NCBI GenBank assembly: GCA_021299465.1
Contig: JAJTHB010000005.1
Location: 237,044 to 301,043, forward strand
DNA: 64,000 nucleotides
Direction of reading: 5' to 3'
From: Rickettsiales bacterium
Lineage (GTDB): Bacteria > Pseudomonadota > Alphaproteobacteria > Rickettsiales > SXRF01
Made by a program: the position numbers and the translations under genes. The first letter of the stretch is position 1. The number at the start of each line of letters is the position of its first letter. Shown one piece after another: positions 9,578 through 18,787 of this stretch. Under the pieces are notes generated by a model. It ran no database searches. It was not told the DNA's origin and saw nothing but the letters and a program-made list of their open reading frames with translations.

Positions 9578-10894
9578 ATGCAAAAGAAAACACTATCGCG
9601 CTGGTGGCTCCTGATTGGTGTGGCGGCGCTTGCTATCGCAGGGCTTTATTCGTTGGTTCTGGCGGGAGGGCGCAGCCCTAAAATCGGCGACTCATCGCTG
9701 CTAAATCGCCTCTTCCATGAGGCGCTGGTGATCCATGTCGATTTATCGGTGCTGGTTTGGTTTTTGGCGATTGCCTGCTTGATGTGGAGTCTTCTCATGC
9801 AAGGCAGTAGGCAAGTGATTCCGTATTTGGAAGAAGGCGCGCTATGGTGTTTTGCGCTAGGCACGGCGGCGATCACGCTCTCGCCGCTTGACCCAAACGG
9901 TCTTGCGATGATGAGCAACTATATTCCCGTGATTCATAGTCCGGTCTTTTTCTTTGGGTTGATGCTGGTCTTTTGCGGTGTGGCTCTGATGCTCATTAAG
10001 CTTTTTTCCAGCCGTTTTGAAGGCGATGATCACTTTGCTTTGCTTGGCGCTGCGATCATCACAGTTGTCGCATTGGTGGCCTTTATCTGGTCGTTCATGC
10101 TGATGCCGGACATCATCGAAGGTGAGCAATATTATGATATGCTTTTCTGGGGAGGCGGGCATGTGCTGCAATTTACCCATACTCAGGTGATGATGGTGGT
10201 CTGGCTCGTGTTGGCCTCCATGCTCTGGAGCGTGAACCATAGCCAGCGGTTTTTAAAGGGGGTATTTATGATTGGCGTGCTGGCCATAGCAATTACACCT
10301 ATGCCATATTTTCTTTTTGATATCACTTCGATGGCATTTCGTGATTTCTTCACCAATCAGATGATTGTCGCAGGCGGTATTGCACCTGTTATATTGCTGG
10401 CAGTTATGCTGCCAAAACTCGCTATCTCATGGATGCGAGGAAACAAAGAAGGGCGCGTTTATCGCGCGGCGCTGACGATGTCGATTGTCCTTTTTCTTTA
10501 TGGAGGGCTATTAGGCCTGATGATTCGTGGGCAGAATGTGGTGATTCCCGCTCATTATCACGGTTCAATTGTTGGCATAACATTAGCCTTCATGGGCTAT
10601 GCTTACTATATACTGCCAAAACTTGGCTATGTAGATGTTACCAGATGGAAAACAGCATGGTTACAGCCTTATATTTATGGCATTGGCCAGATCATGCATG
10701 TGTCGGGCTTTGCCTGGTCAGGAGGTTATGGTGCGCTCAGAAAAACTCCCGGCGGCAGCTATGAGGGTACGGCTCAAATCGCCATGGGTCTTATGGGCGG
10801 TGGTGCGGGACTTGCTGCCATTGGCGGGCTTATGTTTGTCATCGTGATTAGCCGCTCGGTCTATCTCGGCCGTAAAAAGATTACAGTAATGTAA
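9578..10894 (+). CDS. Heme-copper oxidase subunit I-like integral membrane protein
   Basis: The 438-residue protein has about twelve hydrophobic helices. The pattern recalls cbb3-type/CcoN members of the COX1 superfamily: 'FHEALVIHVDLSVLVW' (candidate low-spin heme His in helix II), 'GGGHVLQFTHTQVMM' (helix VI), 'IPAHYHGSIVGITLAFMGYAYYILPKLGY' split over helix X, and 'YGIGQIMHVSGFAWSGGYGALRK'. The paired histidines expected in helix VII as CuB ligands are not apparent in 'PMPYFLFDITSMAF'. No subunit II, CcoO or CcoP gene lies nearby. Such orphan subunit I proteins are often annotated as cytochrome oxidase subunit I, but oxidase activity is unproven. ATG 9578 follows a GAG-type ribosome site; a start 21 codons upstream would overlap the divergent gene's leader. 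Confidence 0.75.
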   Translation: MQKKTLSRWWLLIGVAALAIAGLYSLVLAGGRSPKIGDSSLLNRLFHEALVIHVDLSVLVWFLAIACLMWSLLMQGSRQVIPYLEEGALWCFALGTAAITLSPLDPNGLAMMSNYIPVIHSPVFFFGLMLVFCGVALMLIKLFSSRFEGDDHFALLGAAIITVVALVAFIWSFMLMPDIIEGEQYYDMLFWGGGHVLQFTHTQVMMVVWLVLASMLWSVNHSQRFLKGVFMIGVLAIAITPMPYFLFDITSMAFRDFFTNQMIVAGGIAPVILLAVMLPKLAISWMRGNKEGRVYRAALTMSIVLFLYGGLLGLMIRGQNVVIPAHYHGSIVGITLAFMGYAYYILPKLGYVDVTRWKTAWLQPYIYGIGQIMHVSGFAWSGGYGALRKTPGGSYEGTAQIAMGLMGGGAGLAAIGGLMFVIVISRSVYLGRKKITVM

Positions 10895-10986
10895 TGCTCA
10901 CGCCACCTCTAGGTAGTTGCTAATTCTATAAGTTTATGGAATAAGTGGTGCGTTTAGAATAACTTTTTTATTAGAAGGGTATATCC

Positions 10987-11499
10987 ATGAAATTCGCTCA
11001 GTTGATCGCTTTAGTTACGGCCGGTAGTATGCTGGTTGCTTGCTCACAACCTATGGGCCGTGCAGGTGGCGGTATCACGCAAGGTGGTGGCTCTATCAAT
11101 AAACAGGATGTTGGCACGCTTGCCGGAGCAATCGGCGGTGGTATCATCGGCAGCAATATCGGCAGTGGTAAAGGCGCTATCGCAGGCACCATCGCAGGCA
11201 CGTTGCTTGGTGGCGCTCTGGGTAGCTCGATTGGCGCATCGCTCGATAAAGCAGATATGGTTATGTATGACCAGACCTCGCAGCGCGCGCTGAATAACTC
11301 TCAAAATGGCCAGACTCTGCCATGGAAGAACCCGCAAACAGGCAATTCGGGCACCATCACGCCAACCAACTATTTCAAAAATGATGCCGGTGAATATTGC
11401 CGTGAATACACGCAAACGATCGTCATCGGCGGTAAGCGCGAGCAGGGCCGTGGCACGGCTTGCCGTGAGCCGGATGGCACCTGGAGAATCGTTGAGTAA
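10987..11499 (+). CDS. 17-kDa surface antigen family lipoprotein (glycine-zipper)
   Basis: The 170-residue precursor has a type II signal peptide with lipobox 'MLVAC', giving an acylated Cys at residue 19, so it is expected in the outer membrane. Residues about 43-84 are a glycine zipper ('GTLAGAIGGGIIGSNIGSGKGAIAG', 'LLGGALGSSIGASLD'), the hallmark of the Rickettsia 17-kDa antigen family. The C-terminus has 'WKNPQTGNSGTITP', 'CREYTQTIVIGGKREQGRGTACREPDGTWRIV', a conserved surface-antigen ending with two cysteines. AGAAGGG precedes the ATG. It sits 65 nt ahead of the fabI-aroC-asmA run and may be read with it. The family is secure; the function (envelope stability) is inferred. Confidence 0.9.
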   Translation: MKFAQLIALVTAGSMLVACSQPMGRAGGGITQGGGSINKQDVGTLAGAIGGGIIGSNIGSGKGAIAGTIAGTLLGGALGSSIGASLDKADMVMYDQTSQRALNNSQNGQTLPWKNPQTGNSGTITPTNYFKNDAGEYCREYTQTIVIGGKREQGRGTACREPDGTWRIVE

Positions 11500-11564
11500 T
11501 TGGAGCTTCTTGCTTGATTCCGGAAGCTAAAACAGAAGATGCCATCATTCCGAAAGGTAATTTG

Positions 11565-12356
11565 ATGGCGGGTAAGCGTGGGCTTGTCATGGGCGTGGCC
11601 AATGACAAGTCGCTCGCTTGGGGTGTGACTCAGTATCTCGCAGCGCAAGGTGCAGAACTTGCTTTTACCTATCAGGGTGAAGCGCTGGAAAAGCGTGTGC
11701 GTCCGCTGGCAGCGAGCGTTGGTTCGAGCATCATTGAGCCATGTGATGTCACCGATATGGCAAGCATGGACAAGGTCTTTGATGTCCTGAAAAACAAATG
11801 GGGCACGCTGGATTTTCTCGTGCATGCCATTGCCTATTCAGACAAGAATGAACTTAAAGGCAAATATGTCGACACCTCGCTCGACAATTTCCTGATGACC
11901 ATGAACATCTCCTGCTATTCCTTTACCGCGCTTGCCAAGCGTGCCGCTGCGATGATGCCAAACGGCGGCAGCCTGATCACACTCACTTATTACGGTGCAG
12001 AAAAAGTGGTGCCTCATTATAACGTGATGGGTGTAGCCAAAGCTGCGCTTGAGGCCAGCATCAAGTATCTGGCGGTCGATCTGGGTGCGCTAGGTATTCG
12101 AGTGAACGGCATTTCAGCAGGGCCTGTGAAGACGCTGGCAGCTTCCGGTATCGGTGATTTCCGTTATATCCTGAAATGGAATGAGTATAACTCGCCGCTC
12201 AAACGCAATACCACCATTGAAGATGTTGGTGGGGCGGGACTTTATCTGTTGTCCGAGCTTGGTCAGGGAACCACTGGTGAAGTACTTCACGTTGATTCCG
12301 GTTACCACGTTGTTGGCATGAAGTCTGTCGACGCGCCGGATATCGCAACGGTATGA
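11565..12356 (+). CDS. fabI: Enoyl-[acyl-carrier-protein] reductase (NADH)
   Basis: FabI catalyses the last step of each fatty-acid elongation cycle and is the triclosan target. The short-chain dehydrogenase fold shows '[18 protein letters not shown]' (NAD site), '[13 protein letters not shown]', and the catalytic pair in '[19 protein letters not shown]' (Tyr then Lys six residues later), then '[17 protein letters not shown]'-type loop and '[15 protein letters not shown]' at the end. ATG 11565 gives 263 residues, the usual size, with AAAGG 8-9 nt upstream. A TTG at 11514 with GGAG 8 nt upstream would add 17 residues and cannot be excluded. The stop overlaps the aroC start in ATGA, implying coupling. 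Confidence 0.95.
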   Translation: MAGKRGLVMGVANDKSLAWGVTQYLAAQGAELAFTYQGEALEKRVRPLAASVGSSIIEPCDVTDMASMDKVFDVLKNKWGTLDFLVHAIAYSDKNELKGKYVDTSLDNFLMTMNISCYSFTALAKRAAAMMPNGGSLITLTYYGAEKVVPHYNVMGVAKAALEASIKYLAVDLGALGIRVNGISAGPVKTLAASGIGDFRYILKWNEYNSPLKRNTTIEDVGGAGLYLLSELGQGTTGEVLHVDSGYHVVGMKSVDAPDIATV

Positions 12357-13429
12357 CCTTTAACACGTTTGGTCATCTTTTTCGCTTTACGACATGGGGT
12401 GAAAGCCATGGTGAGGCGATTGGTTGCGTTGTGGATGGTGTACCATCGCTTATTCCCTTATCAGAAAATGATATTCAGCCATGGCTTGATGCAAGGAAAC
12501 CAGCACAGTCACGCTACACGACGCAGCGCAAGGAAAGCGATACGGTGAAGATCCTCTCCGGCGTGTTCGAAGGCCGCACGACCGGCACGCCGATCAGCCT
12601 AATGATCGTCAATGAGGATCAGAAATCGAAAGATTACGATGATATCCGCGATAAGTTCCGCCCGGGACATGCGGATTATACCTACTGGATGAAATACGGC
12701 ATTCGTGATTATCGTGGTGGCGGCAGGTCATCCGCGCGCGAGACGGCGATGCGCGTGGCGGCTGGCGCGATTGCGCGCAAGATACTCGCGGGGATTAGCA
12801 TTCGCGCGGCAATGGTTCAGATGGGTGATGATGTGATTGATCGCAGCAGCTGGGATTGGCAGCAGATCAGTCAGAATCCCTTCTGGTGCCCGGATGAAAA
12901 AGCAGCCGCCCGCTGGGCAGAGAAACTCGATGCCATCCGAAAAAGCGGCTCGTCCACCGGCGCGGTAATTGAGGTGGTGGCAGACAATGTTCCTATTGGT
13001 TTAGGCGCGCCGATTTATAAAAAGCTTGATGCCGATCTGGCTGCGGCGATGATGAGCATTAATGCTGTGAAGGCGGTTGAAATTGGCGATGGTATGGCGG
13101 TGGCGGCGATGCGCGGCGAGGATAATGCTGACCGCATGCGCATCAATGAGGGTAAAGTTGAATTCCTGTCCAACCATGCTGGCGGTATTTTAGGTGGTAT
13201 TTCAACCGGCCAGCAAGTTGTCGTGCGCTTTGCGGTCAAGCCCACCAGCTCGATCTTAGCGCCGGTTGAGACCATCGATGCTTATGGAAACAACACCACG
13301 ATCTCAACTAAGGGGCGGCATGATCCTTGCGTTGGTATTCGCGCCGTGCCAGTGGGTGAAGCGATGATGGCTTGCGTATTGGCGGATCATTTGCTGATGC
13401 ATCAGGGTATACAAAGAGGTTTATCATGA
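12353..13429 (+). CDS. aroC: Chorismate synthase
   Basis: AroC converts EPSP to chorismate, the branch point for aromatic amino acids, folate and quinones, using reduced FMN. The 358-residue length is normal. Signatures are '[16 protein letters not shown]' at the N-terminus, '[14 protein letters not shown]', '[22 protein letters not shown]', '[19 protein letters not shown]', '[14 protein letters not shown]' and '[15 protein letters not shown]'. It overlaps fabI upstream and the AsmA-family gene downstream, both through ATGA junctions, forming a three-gene translationally coupled unit. A conserved shikimate-pathway terminus suggests aromatic prototrophy. Confidence 0.97.
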   Translation: MTFNTFGHLFRFTTWGESHGEAIGCVVDGVPSLIPLSENDIQPWLDARKPAQSRYTTQRKESDTVKILSGVFEGRTTGTPISLMIVNEDQKSKDYDDIRDKFRPGHADYTYWMKYGIRDYRGGGRSSARETAMRVAAGAIARKILAGISIRAAMVQMGDDVIDRSSWDWQQISQNPFWCPDEKAAARWAEKLDAIRKSGSSTGAVIEVVADNVPIGLGAPIYKKLDADLAAAMMSINAVKAVEIGDGMAVAAMRGEDNADRMRINEGKVEFLSNHAGGILGGISTGQQVVVRFAVKPTSSILAPVETIDAYGNNTTISTKGRHDPCVGIRAVPVGEAMMACVLADHLLMHQGIQRGLS

Positions 13430-15381
13430 AATGGATCGTTCGCTCGGCTACTGCACTGGTAGTTCTAATTATTATTACGATTTTTCTTGCTCCCAGCCTG
13501 ATTTCGAAAGACATGGTTCGCAAAAAACTTGTCCAGCAAATTGAGCAAAACACAGGCCGTAAGCTTGAAATCGATGGTGCGGTGAATGTCCAGTTCCTGC
13601 CTTTTCCTAAAGTGGAGGCTACGAATGTTTCTCTATCAGGCCCAGCTGAATTTGCTGATCGTCCGTTCATTTCCATTAAATCACTTGAAGTAAATGTTGC
13701 GCTACTGCCTCTGATCAGCAAAGAAATTGTGATCACCAAACTGCATCTAAACGGCGCTGATGTTAATCTTGAGGTGAATGCTCAGGGTGAAGATAACTGG
13801 TCCTTTACACCCAAATCAAAACCTGGTCGTAAACAAGCTACTACAGCAAATCTGGGTGGTCGCGCGGCGCTTCCTAATATCATGTTTGGTGATGTTCACC
13901 TCTCTAACAGTACGATTGCTTACCGCGACCTGCGCACTTCTAAGGTTCATGAGCTTAAGCAAGTCAATCTATCACTGGACGCCGAAAACATTCATGAACC
14001 AGTCTCGATCAATGCTGATGCCATACTTAGAGATAAAAAAATTACGCTCTCATCACAGCTAGGGTCGTTAGTTGATCTTTATGAGAATCGCGGTACCGAT
14101 TTCAGTCTGTTGATTGCTAATGATGTGGTCAATGTCGATTATAAAGGCCGCGTAGAGGCGATGACCTTTAAGGGTAATTTATCAGTAGATTCAAATTCAC
14201 TCACTGAGCTGTTTGGCTGGCTTGAACCAGCGAAGCAATCGGCGGCTATAGATCAAAAACTTGCTTTAAATTTATCCAGCAAGGTCGATTGCACACTGGA
14301 TAGTTGTTTCTTTAAAAATCTGAATATGACACTTGATGCGGTTAAGGTCAGTGGCGAGGCGTCCTTCAATCTTTCTGGACGAAAGCCCGAATTTAACCTC
14401 GATCTATCGGCAGATGCGCTTGATTTGAACCCGTTCCTTCCAAAACATCAGGCCGAAACGCAGCAAAGTTTTTCCATCATCAGTTCAGCTCATGCGGCAC
14501 CTGCCAAATCATGGAGCAGCGATCCTATTGATCTTTCTGTTTTTGATCGTTTTAACGCAACCATTAATATCAAGACTGCCTCATTTGCTGTGCAATCAAT
14601 TAAAACGGGTTTGGCTACGCTTCGTGCTAAGGTTGAAAACGGTAAGCTTTCCGCCGACATCATTGACGCGGTATTTTATGGCGGTAAAGCAACCATATCA
14701 GCTAACGTTGATAGCCGCGCGATGACGGTAAGCAAACGTGTTGAGCTATCCTCCGTTCAGGCCGAACCCTTTATGAGCGATGTTATTCAGGAAAAGCGTC
14801 TAAGCGGTACATTTAATAGCAAAGCTGCGTTTTTCACTAGGGGCGGGTCTGAAAGCGAGATGGTTGCTAACCTTCAGGGGCAAGGAAGTGTCAAATTCAC
14901 CGATGGCGCGATTCGCGGCATTAACCTCGCCGACATGGTGCGCAATATCCAAAGCGCTTTCAAACAGGTTGATACCGCGCCGCAGAAAACTGATTTCGCT
15001 GAGCTTGGTGGCACGTTTACCATCGCAAACGGTATCCTAAAAAATAACGACCTCGCGATGAAAGCACCGCTGATGCGTCTTAGCGGTGATGGGCAGATCA
15101 ACTTGCCCGCCCGCACTATCAACTACCGCCTGAAACCTCAAATCGTCGAGACGATTCAGGGGCAGGGCGGTAAAGAGAAAGAGGGCATTATGGTGCCGGT
15201 GATTGTTGAGGGAAGCCTTGATAATCCGAGCTTCAGGCCTGATCTGGCGGGCGCCGCTCAGGATGCGCTGAGAGACCCCCAGAAAATCAAGGACACTGTG
15301 AAGAACGTCAAAGAACAGCTCAAAGGCGATGGCCTTAAAGATGCAGTGAAAGATGTGAAGGGGATATTGAAGGGGTTTTAG
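13426..15381 (+). CDS. AsmA family envelope-biogenesis protein
   Basis: The 651-residue protein begins with an N-terminal signal-anchor ('[24 protein letters not shown]') and continues as periplasmic beta-rich AsmA repeats. The N-terminal AsmA domain reads '[21 protein letters not shown]' then '[13 protein letters not shown]', and the C-terminal AsmA_2 domain reads '[30 protein letters not shown]', '[38 protein letters not shown]'. It ends in a charged helical tail with repeated 'KDxVKxVK' patterns. The family assists outer-membrane protein and lipid assembly. ATG 13426 overlaps the aroC stop, with AGAGG about 7 nt upstream; an earlier in-frame ATG lies inside aroC and is unlikely. It converges on the next gene with a 4-nt overlap. 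Confidence 0.88.
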   Translation: MKWIVRSATALVVLIIITIFLAPSLISKDMVRKKLVQQIEQNTGRKLEIDGAVNVQFLPFPKVEATNVSLSGPAEFADRPFISIKSLEVNVALLPLISKEIVITKLHLNGADVNLEVNAQGEDNWSFTPKSKPGRKQATTANLGGRAALPNIMFGDVHLSNSTIAYRDLRTSKVHELKQVNLSLDAENIHEPVSINADAILRDKKITLSSQLGSLVDLYENRGTDFSLLIANDVVNVDYKGRVEAMTFKGNLSVDSNSLTELFGWLEPAKQSAAIDQKLALNLSSKVDCTLDSCFFKNLNMTLDAVKVSGEASFNLSGRKPEFNLDLSADALDLNPFLPKHQAETQQSFSIISSAHAAPAKSWSSDPIDLSVFDRFNATINIKTASFAVQSIKTGLATLRAKVENGKLSADIIDAVFYGGKATISANVDSRAMTVSKRVELSSVQAEPFMSDVIQEKRLSGTFNSKAAFFTRGGSESEMVANLQGQGSVKFTDGAIRGINLADMVRNIQSAFKQVDTAPQKTDFAELGGTFTIANGILKNNDLAMKAPLMRLSGDGQINLPARTINYRLKPQIVETIQGQGGKEKEGIMVPVIVEGSLDNPSFRPDLAGAAQDALRDPQKIKDTVKNVKEQLKGDGLKDAVKDVKGILKGF

Positions 15382-15977
15382 GTTAATACTTCGAGAGCGC
15401 TGGATTGCTGCTGTCCTCTGTTAGTAAGCTGAGTTTCAAAGTTCACACCAGTTTCCAGTTTGAATTCCTGAGCGCTTGTTACACCCGCTACTCTTGCGCC
15501 TTGCGCGGCATCAAGCGCCGCCATTCTCATAGCTAGCAACTCTGGCGGCAGATCAATACTTTTTCTTGCTTCTTGATTACCAATTGATGTTGCAACAGCA
15601 GTTCCAAGGCCAGCTGCTGCCGATGCCGCAGTTGCTTTTGCATTCTGAAGATCTTCATTGCTTCCGCCCAGAGCAATCACTGTCTTCTCTGCAGCGCGCT
15701 CTGCAACTTGTTGGTCGGTGAGCTTTTCGACAGGCTTCTCTTGAGCAATTACCTGTGCTTCTTCTGAGAGGCTTCTCATCATGGTGTTATTGACGGTCGA
15801 GCTATCCTGACGCGCATCTCCCATAGAGTTTGCGCCTTCATTATTGTTTGAAACAGGGGCAGAATTTGAGGTGGGCTTGGTATCGGAACTCGAACTTGCT
15901 GAGCCATCACTGGCGTTACCAGAAGACGTTGTATCCTTACGTAGTACTTTTTCTAAGATATCATCGAACATGCCCAT
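15378..15977 (-). CDS. Unrecognised Ser/Ala/Gln-rich protein
   Basis: I do not recognise this 199-residue protein. It starts 'MGMFDDILEKVLRKD', then has a low-complexity Ser/Asn/Thr linker (residues ~16-60), an acidic helical middle ('LTDQQVAERAAEKTVIALGG'), an alanine/glycine-rich stretch and a glutamine-rich C-terminus. No signal peptide or membrane helix is evident. ATG 15977 is preferred because GGAG stands 9 nt upstream; an ATG two codons later is equally possible, and an earlier in-frame GTG/ATG would read through a heptamer-like repeat. The composition suggests a flexible, possibly secreted or structural protein. It is convergent with the AsmA-family gene (4-nt overlap). Confidence 0.6.
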   Translation of the reverse strand: MGMFDDILEKVLRKDTTSSGNASDGSASSSSDTKPTSNSAPVSNNNEGANSMGDARQDSSTVNNTMMRSLSEEAQVIAQEKPVEKLTDQQVAERAAEKTVIALGGSNEDLQNAKATAASAAAGLGTAVATSIGNQEARKSIDLPPELLAMRMAALDAAQGARVAGVTSAQEFKLETGVNFETQLTNRGQQQSSALEVLT

Positions 15978-15980
15978 GAA

Positions 15981-15997
15981 CCTAGACTCCAAGACCC
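15981..15997. repeat. Short heptamer-type repeat remnant
   Basis: CTAGACT followed by CCAAGAC and CC shows 7-bp spacing and resembles the TCTAGAC/TCTAAGA arm of the nusA-infB element. It carries the probable ribosome site of the minus-strand gene starting at 15977. This is a single, partial arm and so weakly supported. Confidence 0.3.
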
Positions 15998-16068
15998 ATT
16001 TCCACCCCCACATACTAACCTATTTGACTGGAATATAATATGAAAGTTTTGTGACAGTTGGTTTTTTC

Positions 16069-16136
16069 TGTCATCCCGAGCTTGTCGAGGGATCTTAAGA
16101 TTCCTCCCCCGCAATAAATGCGGGGTCGGAATGATA
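16069..16136. repeat. RPE-like palindromic element (intergenic copy)
   Basis: A 68-bp element starts TGTCATCCCGAG and ends CGGAATGATA, so its ends are imperfect inverted repeats. Inside lie an imperfect palindrome centred on CTTAAG (about 16086-16105) and a GC hairpin (CCCCGC...GCGGGG, 16106-16125). It shares its ends and the GAGGAATCT-type core with the copy inside ileS at 58303-58364. It ends just 2 bp from the hisI stop. Confidence 0.7.
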
Positions 16137-16138
16137 GC

Positions 16139-16480
16139 TCATATCTCCCTAAAAAAGCAGGTTTTTTCGCCGGTGTGGCAGGCGGGGCCGGTTTGGTTTA
16201 CGAGAAGGAGCAGGCTATCGGCGTCGCAGTCGAGCCTTAATTCCATCAGCTTCTGCACATGGCCGCTGGTCTCGCCTTTGCGCCATAAGCTGCTGCGCGA
16301 ACGCGACCAGTAAGTGACCTGACCGGTGGTGAGGGTGAGGCGTAGCGCCTCAGCGTTCATCCACGCCAGCATCAGCACCTCGTGCGTAGACGCTTCCTGC
16401 GCGACTACCGGTATGAGACCCTGCTCATTCCACTTTATGCGCTTTACTAGGCCTTCAACATCTGTATCTTTAGGCGTCAT
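16139..16480 (-). CDS. hisI: Phosphoribosyl-AMP cyclohydrolase
   Basis: HisI opens the adenine ring of phosphoribosyl-AMP in the third step of histidine synthesis. The 113-residue protein is a short single-domain form without the HisE pyrophosphatase. Family motifs are '[14 protein letters not shown]', '[16 protein letters not shown]', '[21 protein letters not shown]' and the metal site '[28 protein letters not shown]'. ATG 16480 is chosen because the next in-frame start lies 45 codons upstream in an unmatched segment. This start overlaps the divergent znuC start by 2 bp. No other his gene is in the window. Confidence 0.93.
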   Translation of the reverse strand: MTPKDTDVEGLVKRIKWNEQGLIPVVAQEASTHEVLMLAWMNAEALRLTLTTGQVTYWSRSRSSLWRKGETSGHVQKLMELRLDCDADSLLLLVNQTGPACHTGEKTCFFREI

Positions 16481-17216
16481 GACCGAATCAAAACCTTTGA
16501 TTACCGCCGAGAAGCTCGAAAAATCCTTCGGGCGGGTGCAAGTTTTGTCAAGTGTAAGCCTAAAACTCTTGCCGCGCAACATTATGACGATCATTGGTCC
16601 CAACGGCAGTGGCAAAACGACGCTGGTTCGTATTTTACTCGGGCTTGATACGCCTGATCAAGGCACGATCACGCGTAAAGATAGGCTTCGTATTGGCTAT
16701 GTGCCCCAGAAATTGGCTATTGATCCAACATTGCCACTGACTACCAGTTGGTTTTTGGCTTTAACTGCAAAACAAGCAGATGATGTGGCTGAGGTTGCAC
16801 GCGAGGTCGGCGTGGAAGAAATTTTAGACCAGCCACTACAGGCGCTCTCCGGCGGCGAGCTCCAGCGCGTGCTGATTGCGCGGGCGCTTCTTAGTAAGCC
16901 GGAATTGCTTGTGCTTGATGAACCGGCGCAGGGTGTCGATGTCACGGGTCAGGCGATGCTCTATGCGCTGATTGCACGCCTAAAGGACACGCATAACTTA
17001 AGCGTGCTCATGGTCTCGCATGACCTGCATCTGGTCATGTCCGCCACCGACCATGTGATCTGCCTCAATCATCATATCTGCTGCTCGGGGCATCCGCATT
17101 CAGTGCGCGGCGATCCGGCATTTGCGGCGTTGTTCGGCCAGCACGTTGCCGATAGCCTTGCCGTTTATACCCATCATCACGACCACGATCACAACCATCC
17201 GCATCACCATGCTTGA
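16479..17216 (+). CDS. znuC: Zinc ABC transporter ATP-binding protein
   Basis: The 245-residue ATPase of a metal-uptake ABC transporter shows Walker A '[10 protein letters not shown]', a Q-loop 'GYVPQKLAI', signature '[16 protein letters not shown]', Walker B '[15 protein letters not shown]' and switch '[10 protein letters not shown]'. The C-terminus after 'AVYT' is a run of His and Asp ('[13 protein letters not shown]'), as in many ZnuC proteins, and probably binds zinc. ATG 16479 follows only a weak AGG. The gene overlaps znuB by 8 nt. No znuA (substrate-binding protein) or zur is in the window, so these must lie elsewhere. Confidence 0.9.
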   Translation: MTESKPLITAEKLEKSFGRVQVLSSVSLKLLPRNIMTIIGPNGSGKTTLVRILLGLDTPDQGTITRKDRLRIGYVPQKLAIDPTLPLTTSWFLALTAKQADDVAEVAREVGVEEILDQPLQALSGGELQRVLIARALLSKPELLVLDEPAQGVDVTGQAMLYALIARLKDTHNLSVLMVSHDLHLVMSATDHVICLNHHICCSGHPHSVRGDPAFAALFGQHVADSLAVYTHHHDHDHNHPHHHA

Positions 17217-17997
17217 CCCCTTTATTTTAAAAGCTTTGCTGGCCGGTATCGGTGTTGCGCTGATGGCAGGGCCGCTCGGCTGTTTTATCGCGTGGCAGCG
17301 TATGGTTTATTTCGGCGACATGATGGCACATAGTGCACTGCTGGGTGTGGTGCTGGCGCTGTCGTTTGAACTGCCTGCAATCATCGGCGTGACTGCTGTT
17401 GCGGCGGCGATCAGTTTGGTGCTTCACCGTTTCGGTAAACAAACATCGCTGGCAAATGATAGTCTTCTTGGCATTGCCGCGCATGGCGCACTGGCGCTTG
17501 GTTTGGTGCTGCTATCGCTTTCCAAAACCATCACCATTGATGTAAATGGCTTGCTTTTTGGTGATGTTCTGGCGGTGAGCAATCAGGATGTTATGCTTAT
17601 TTTTTTACTTGCAGCAGCTGTTGGGGTTTGGCTCATCACTAGCTGGCGTAACCTGCTGCGAATGGCGATTCATTCCGATATTGCAAAAGTCGAGGGATTG
17701 GATGTCGCAAGGCAGCGACTTTACCTGCTTTTGGCCTTAGCGCTGGTCGTAGCGCTATCCATTAAAGTTGTGGGAATTTTGCTGGTTACTTCCATGCTCG
17801 TTATTCCAGCCGCAGCCGCTCGGGCTTTAAGCAAAACTCCGACACAAATGGTATTTTATGCGATCGTTATGGGTGTGCTAGCGGTAATAAGCGGTTTATA
17901 TGCGTCGCTTGTCTTTGATTTACCGACGGGGCCTAGCATTATTTTGGCAGCGCTGGCTTGCTTTATTGTTTCGCGCCTCAAGCCAGTTCCGCGATAA
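17209..17997 (+). CDS. znuB: Zinc ABC transporter permease
   Basis: The 262-residue ABC-3 family permease has about eight membrane helices. Characteristic parts are 'ALLAGIGVALMAGPLGCFIAWQRMVYFGDMMAHSALLG' spread over the first helices, 'DSLLGIAAHGALALG', 'LFGDVLAVS', 'KVEGLDV' and 'IKVVGILLVTSMLVIPAAAARAL'. Together with ZnuC it should import zinc (or manganese) across the inner membrane. ATG 17209 lies inside the end of znuC. The 3' end overlaps the convergent xth gene by 20 nt. Confidence 0.92.
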   Translation: MLDPFILKALLAGIGVALMAGPLGCFIAWQRMVYFGDMMAHSALLGVVLALSFELPAIIGVTAVAAAISLVLHRFGKQTSLANDSLLGIAAHGALALGLVLLSLSKTITIDVNGLLFGDVLAVSNQDVMLIFLLAAAVGVWLITSWRNLLRMAIHSDIAKVEGLDVARQRLYLLLALALVVALSIKVVGILLVTSMLVIPAAAARALSKTPTQMVFYAIVMGVLAVISGLYASLVFDLPTGPSIILAALACFIVSRLKPVPR

Positions 17998-18766
17998 GCG
18001 GGACATGGTCGGACGGCGAGTCCCAATCGCGCGCATGGCGGAGTGTTTCATACGATTTGAGCGAAGCTTTGAGCGCAGGCGTGACCCAGATATGATCCAG
18101 CCTGCGGCCACGATCAGATTTTTTCCAGTCGCGATTACGATAGCTCCACCAGCTATAGAGTTTTTCCGGCTGCGGAATGAAATGCCTGCCGGCATCACAC
18201 CAGCCAGTTATTTCAAGTAATTTTGTCAGGCGCTCGCGTTCTGGCGCGGTATGGCTGACCACATCGCGCAGTTGCTTCGACGACCAGACATCGTGCTCCA
18301 GCGGCGCGATGTTTAAATCACCGACTAGAATAATTTTTTGTTTTTTGTTTAGCGATGACGACCAGTCCTTCATCGCATCCACGAAATCAAGTTTAAAGCC
18401 GTAGGCTGGGTTTTGCTCGCGGTCAGGAATATCCCCGCCGGCCGGCACATAATAATTATGAACCGTGATATCATTGGGTAATGTCGCGGAGATGTGGCGC
18501 TTGTGATCCGAGCCTTTTACAACCGGCATGCACTCAATATTCGAAAGTGGTAATTTGGATAATATCGCCACACCGTTATAGCTTTTCTGGCCTGAAAAAG
18601 CGATATGAGGAAAGCCAAGTGCCTTAAGCGATTCTAAAGGAAAGCTCGTATCCTCTACTTTGGTTTCCTGCAGGCAAACAACGTCCGGCCTTGCCTCATC
18701 CACCAGCTTTTTCAGCTGAGCGAGGCGGATACGTACTGAGTTGATATTCCAAGTTGCGATGCGCAT
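17978..18766 (-). CDS. xthA: Exodeoxyribonuclease III
   Basis: This 262-residue endonuclease/exonuclease/phosphatase-fold enzyme cleaves DNA at abasic sites and trims 3' ends in base-excision repair. Visible active-site motifs are 'RIATWNINSVRIRL', 'VCLQETKVED' (metal Glu), 'NYYVPAGGD', 'ILVGDLNIAPLEHDVW' (Asp/Asn) and 'RRLDHIWVTP' plus 'DWDSPSDHVPLIAEL' (catalytic Asp-His). ATG 18766 matches the family N-terminus 'MRIATWNINS'; an upstream in-frame start would add 12 unrelated residues. It is divergent from the UbiH-type gene with only about 21 bp between starts. Confidence 0.95.
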   Translation of the reverse strand: MRIATWNINSVRIRLAQLKKLVDEARPDVVCLQETKVEDTSFPLESLKALGFPHIAFSGQKSYNGVAILSKLPLSNIECMPVVKGSDHKRHISATLPNDITVHNYYVPAGGDIPDREQNPAYGFKLDFVDAMKDWSSSLNKKQKIILVGDLNIAPLEHDVWSSKQLRDVVSHTAPERERLTKLLEITGWCDAGRHFIPQPEKLYSWWSYRNRDWKKSDRGRRLDHIWVTPALKASLKSYETLRHARDWDSPSDHVPLIAELA

Positions 18767-18787
18767 GTTGTGTCCTATACTGCTGGT

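Noticed and set aside
10905-10940. Possible further heptamer element after the oxidase-like gene
   Set aside because: CTAGGTAGTTGCTAATTC has a hint of 7-bp spacing but no repeated unit or inverted arm.
16326-16478. Longer N-terminus for ZnuC
   Set aside because: The extra 51 residues are antisense to hisI and do not match ABC ATPases.
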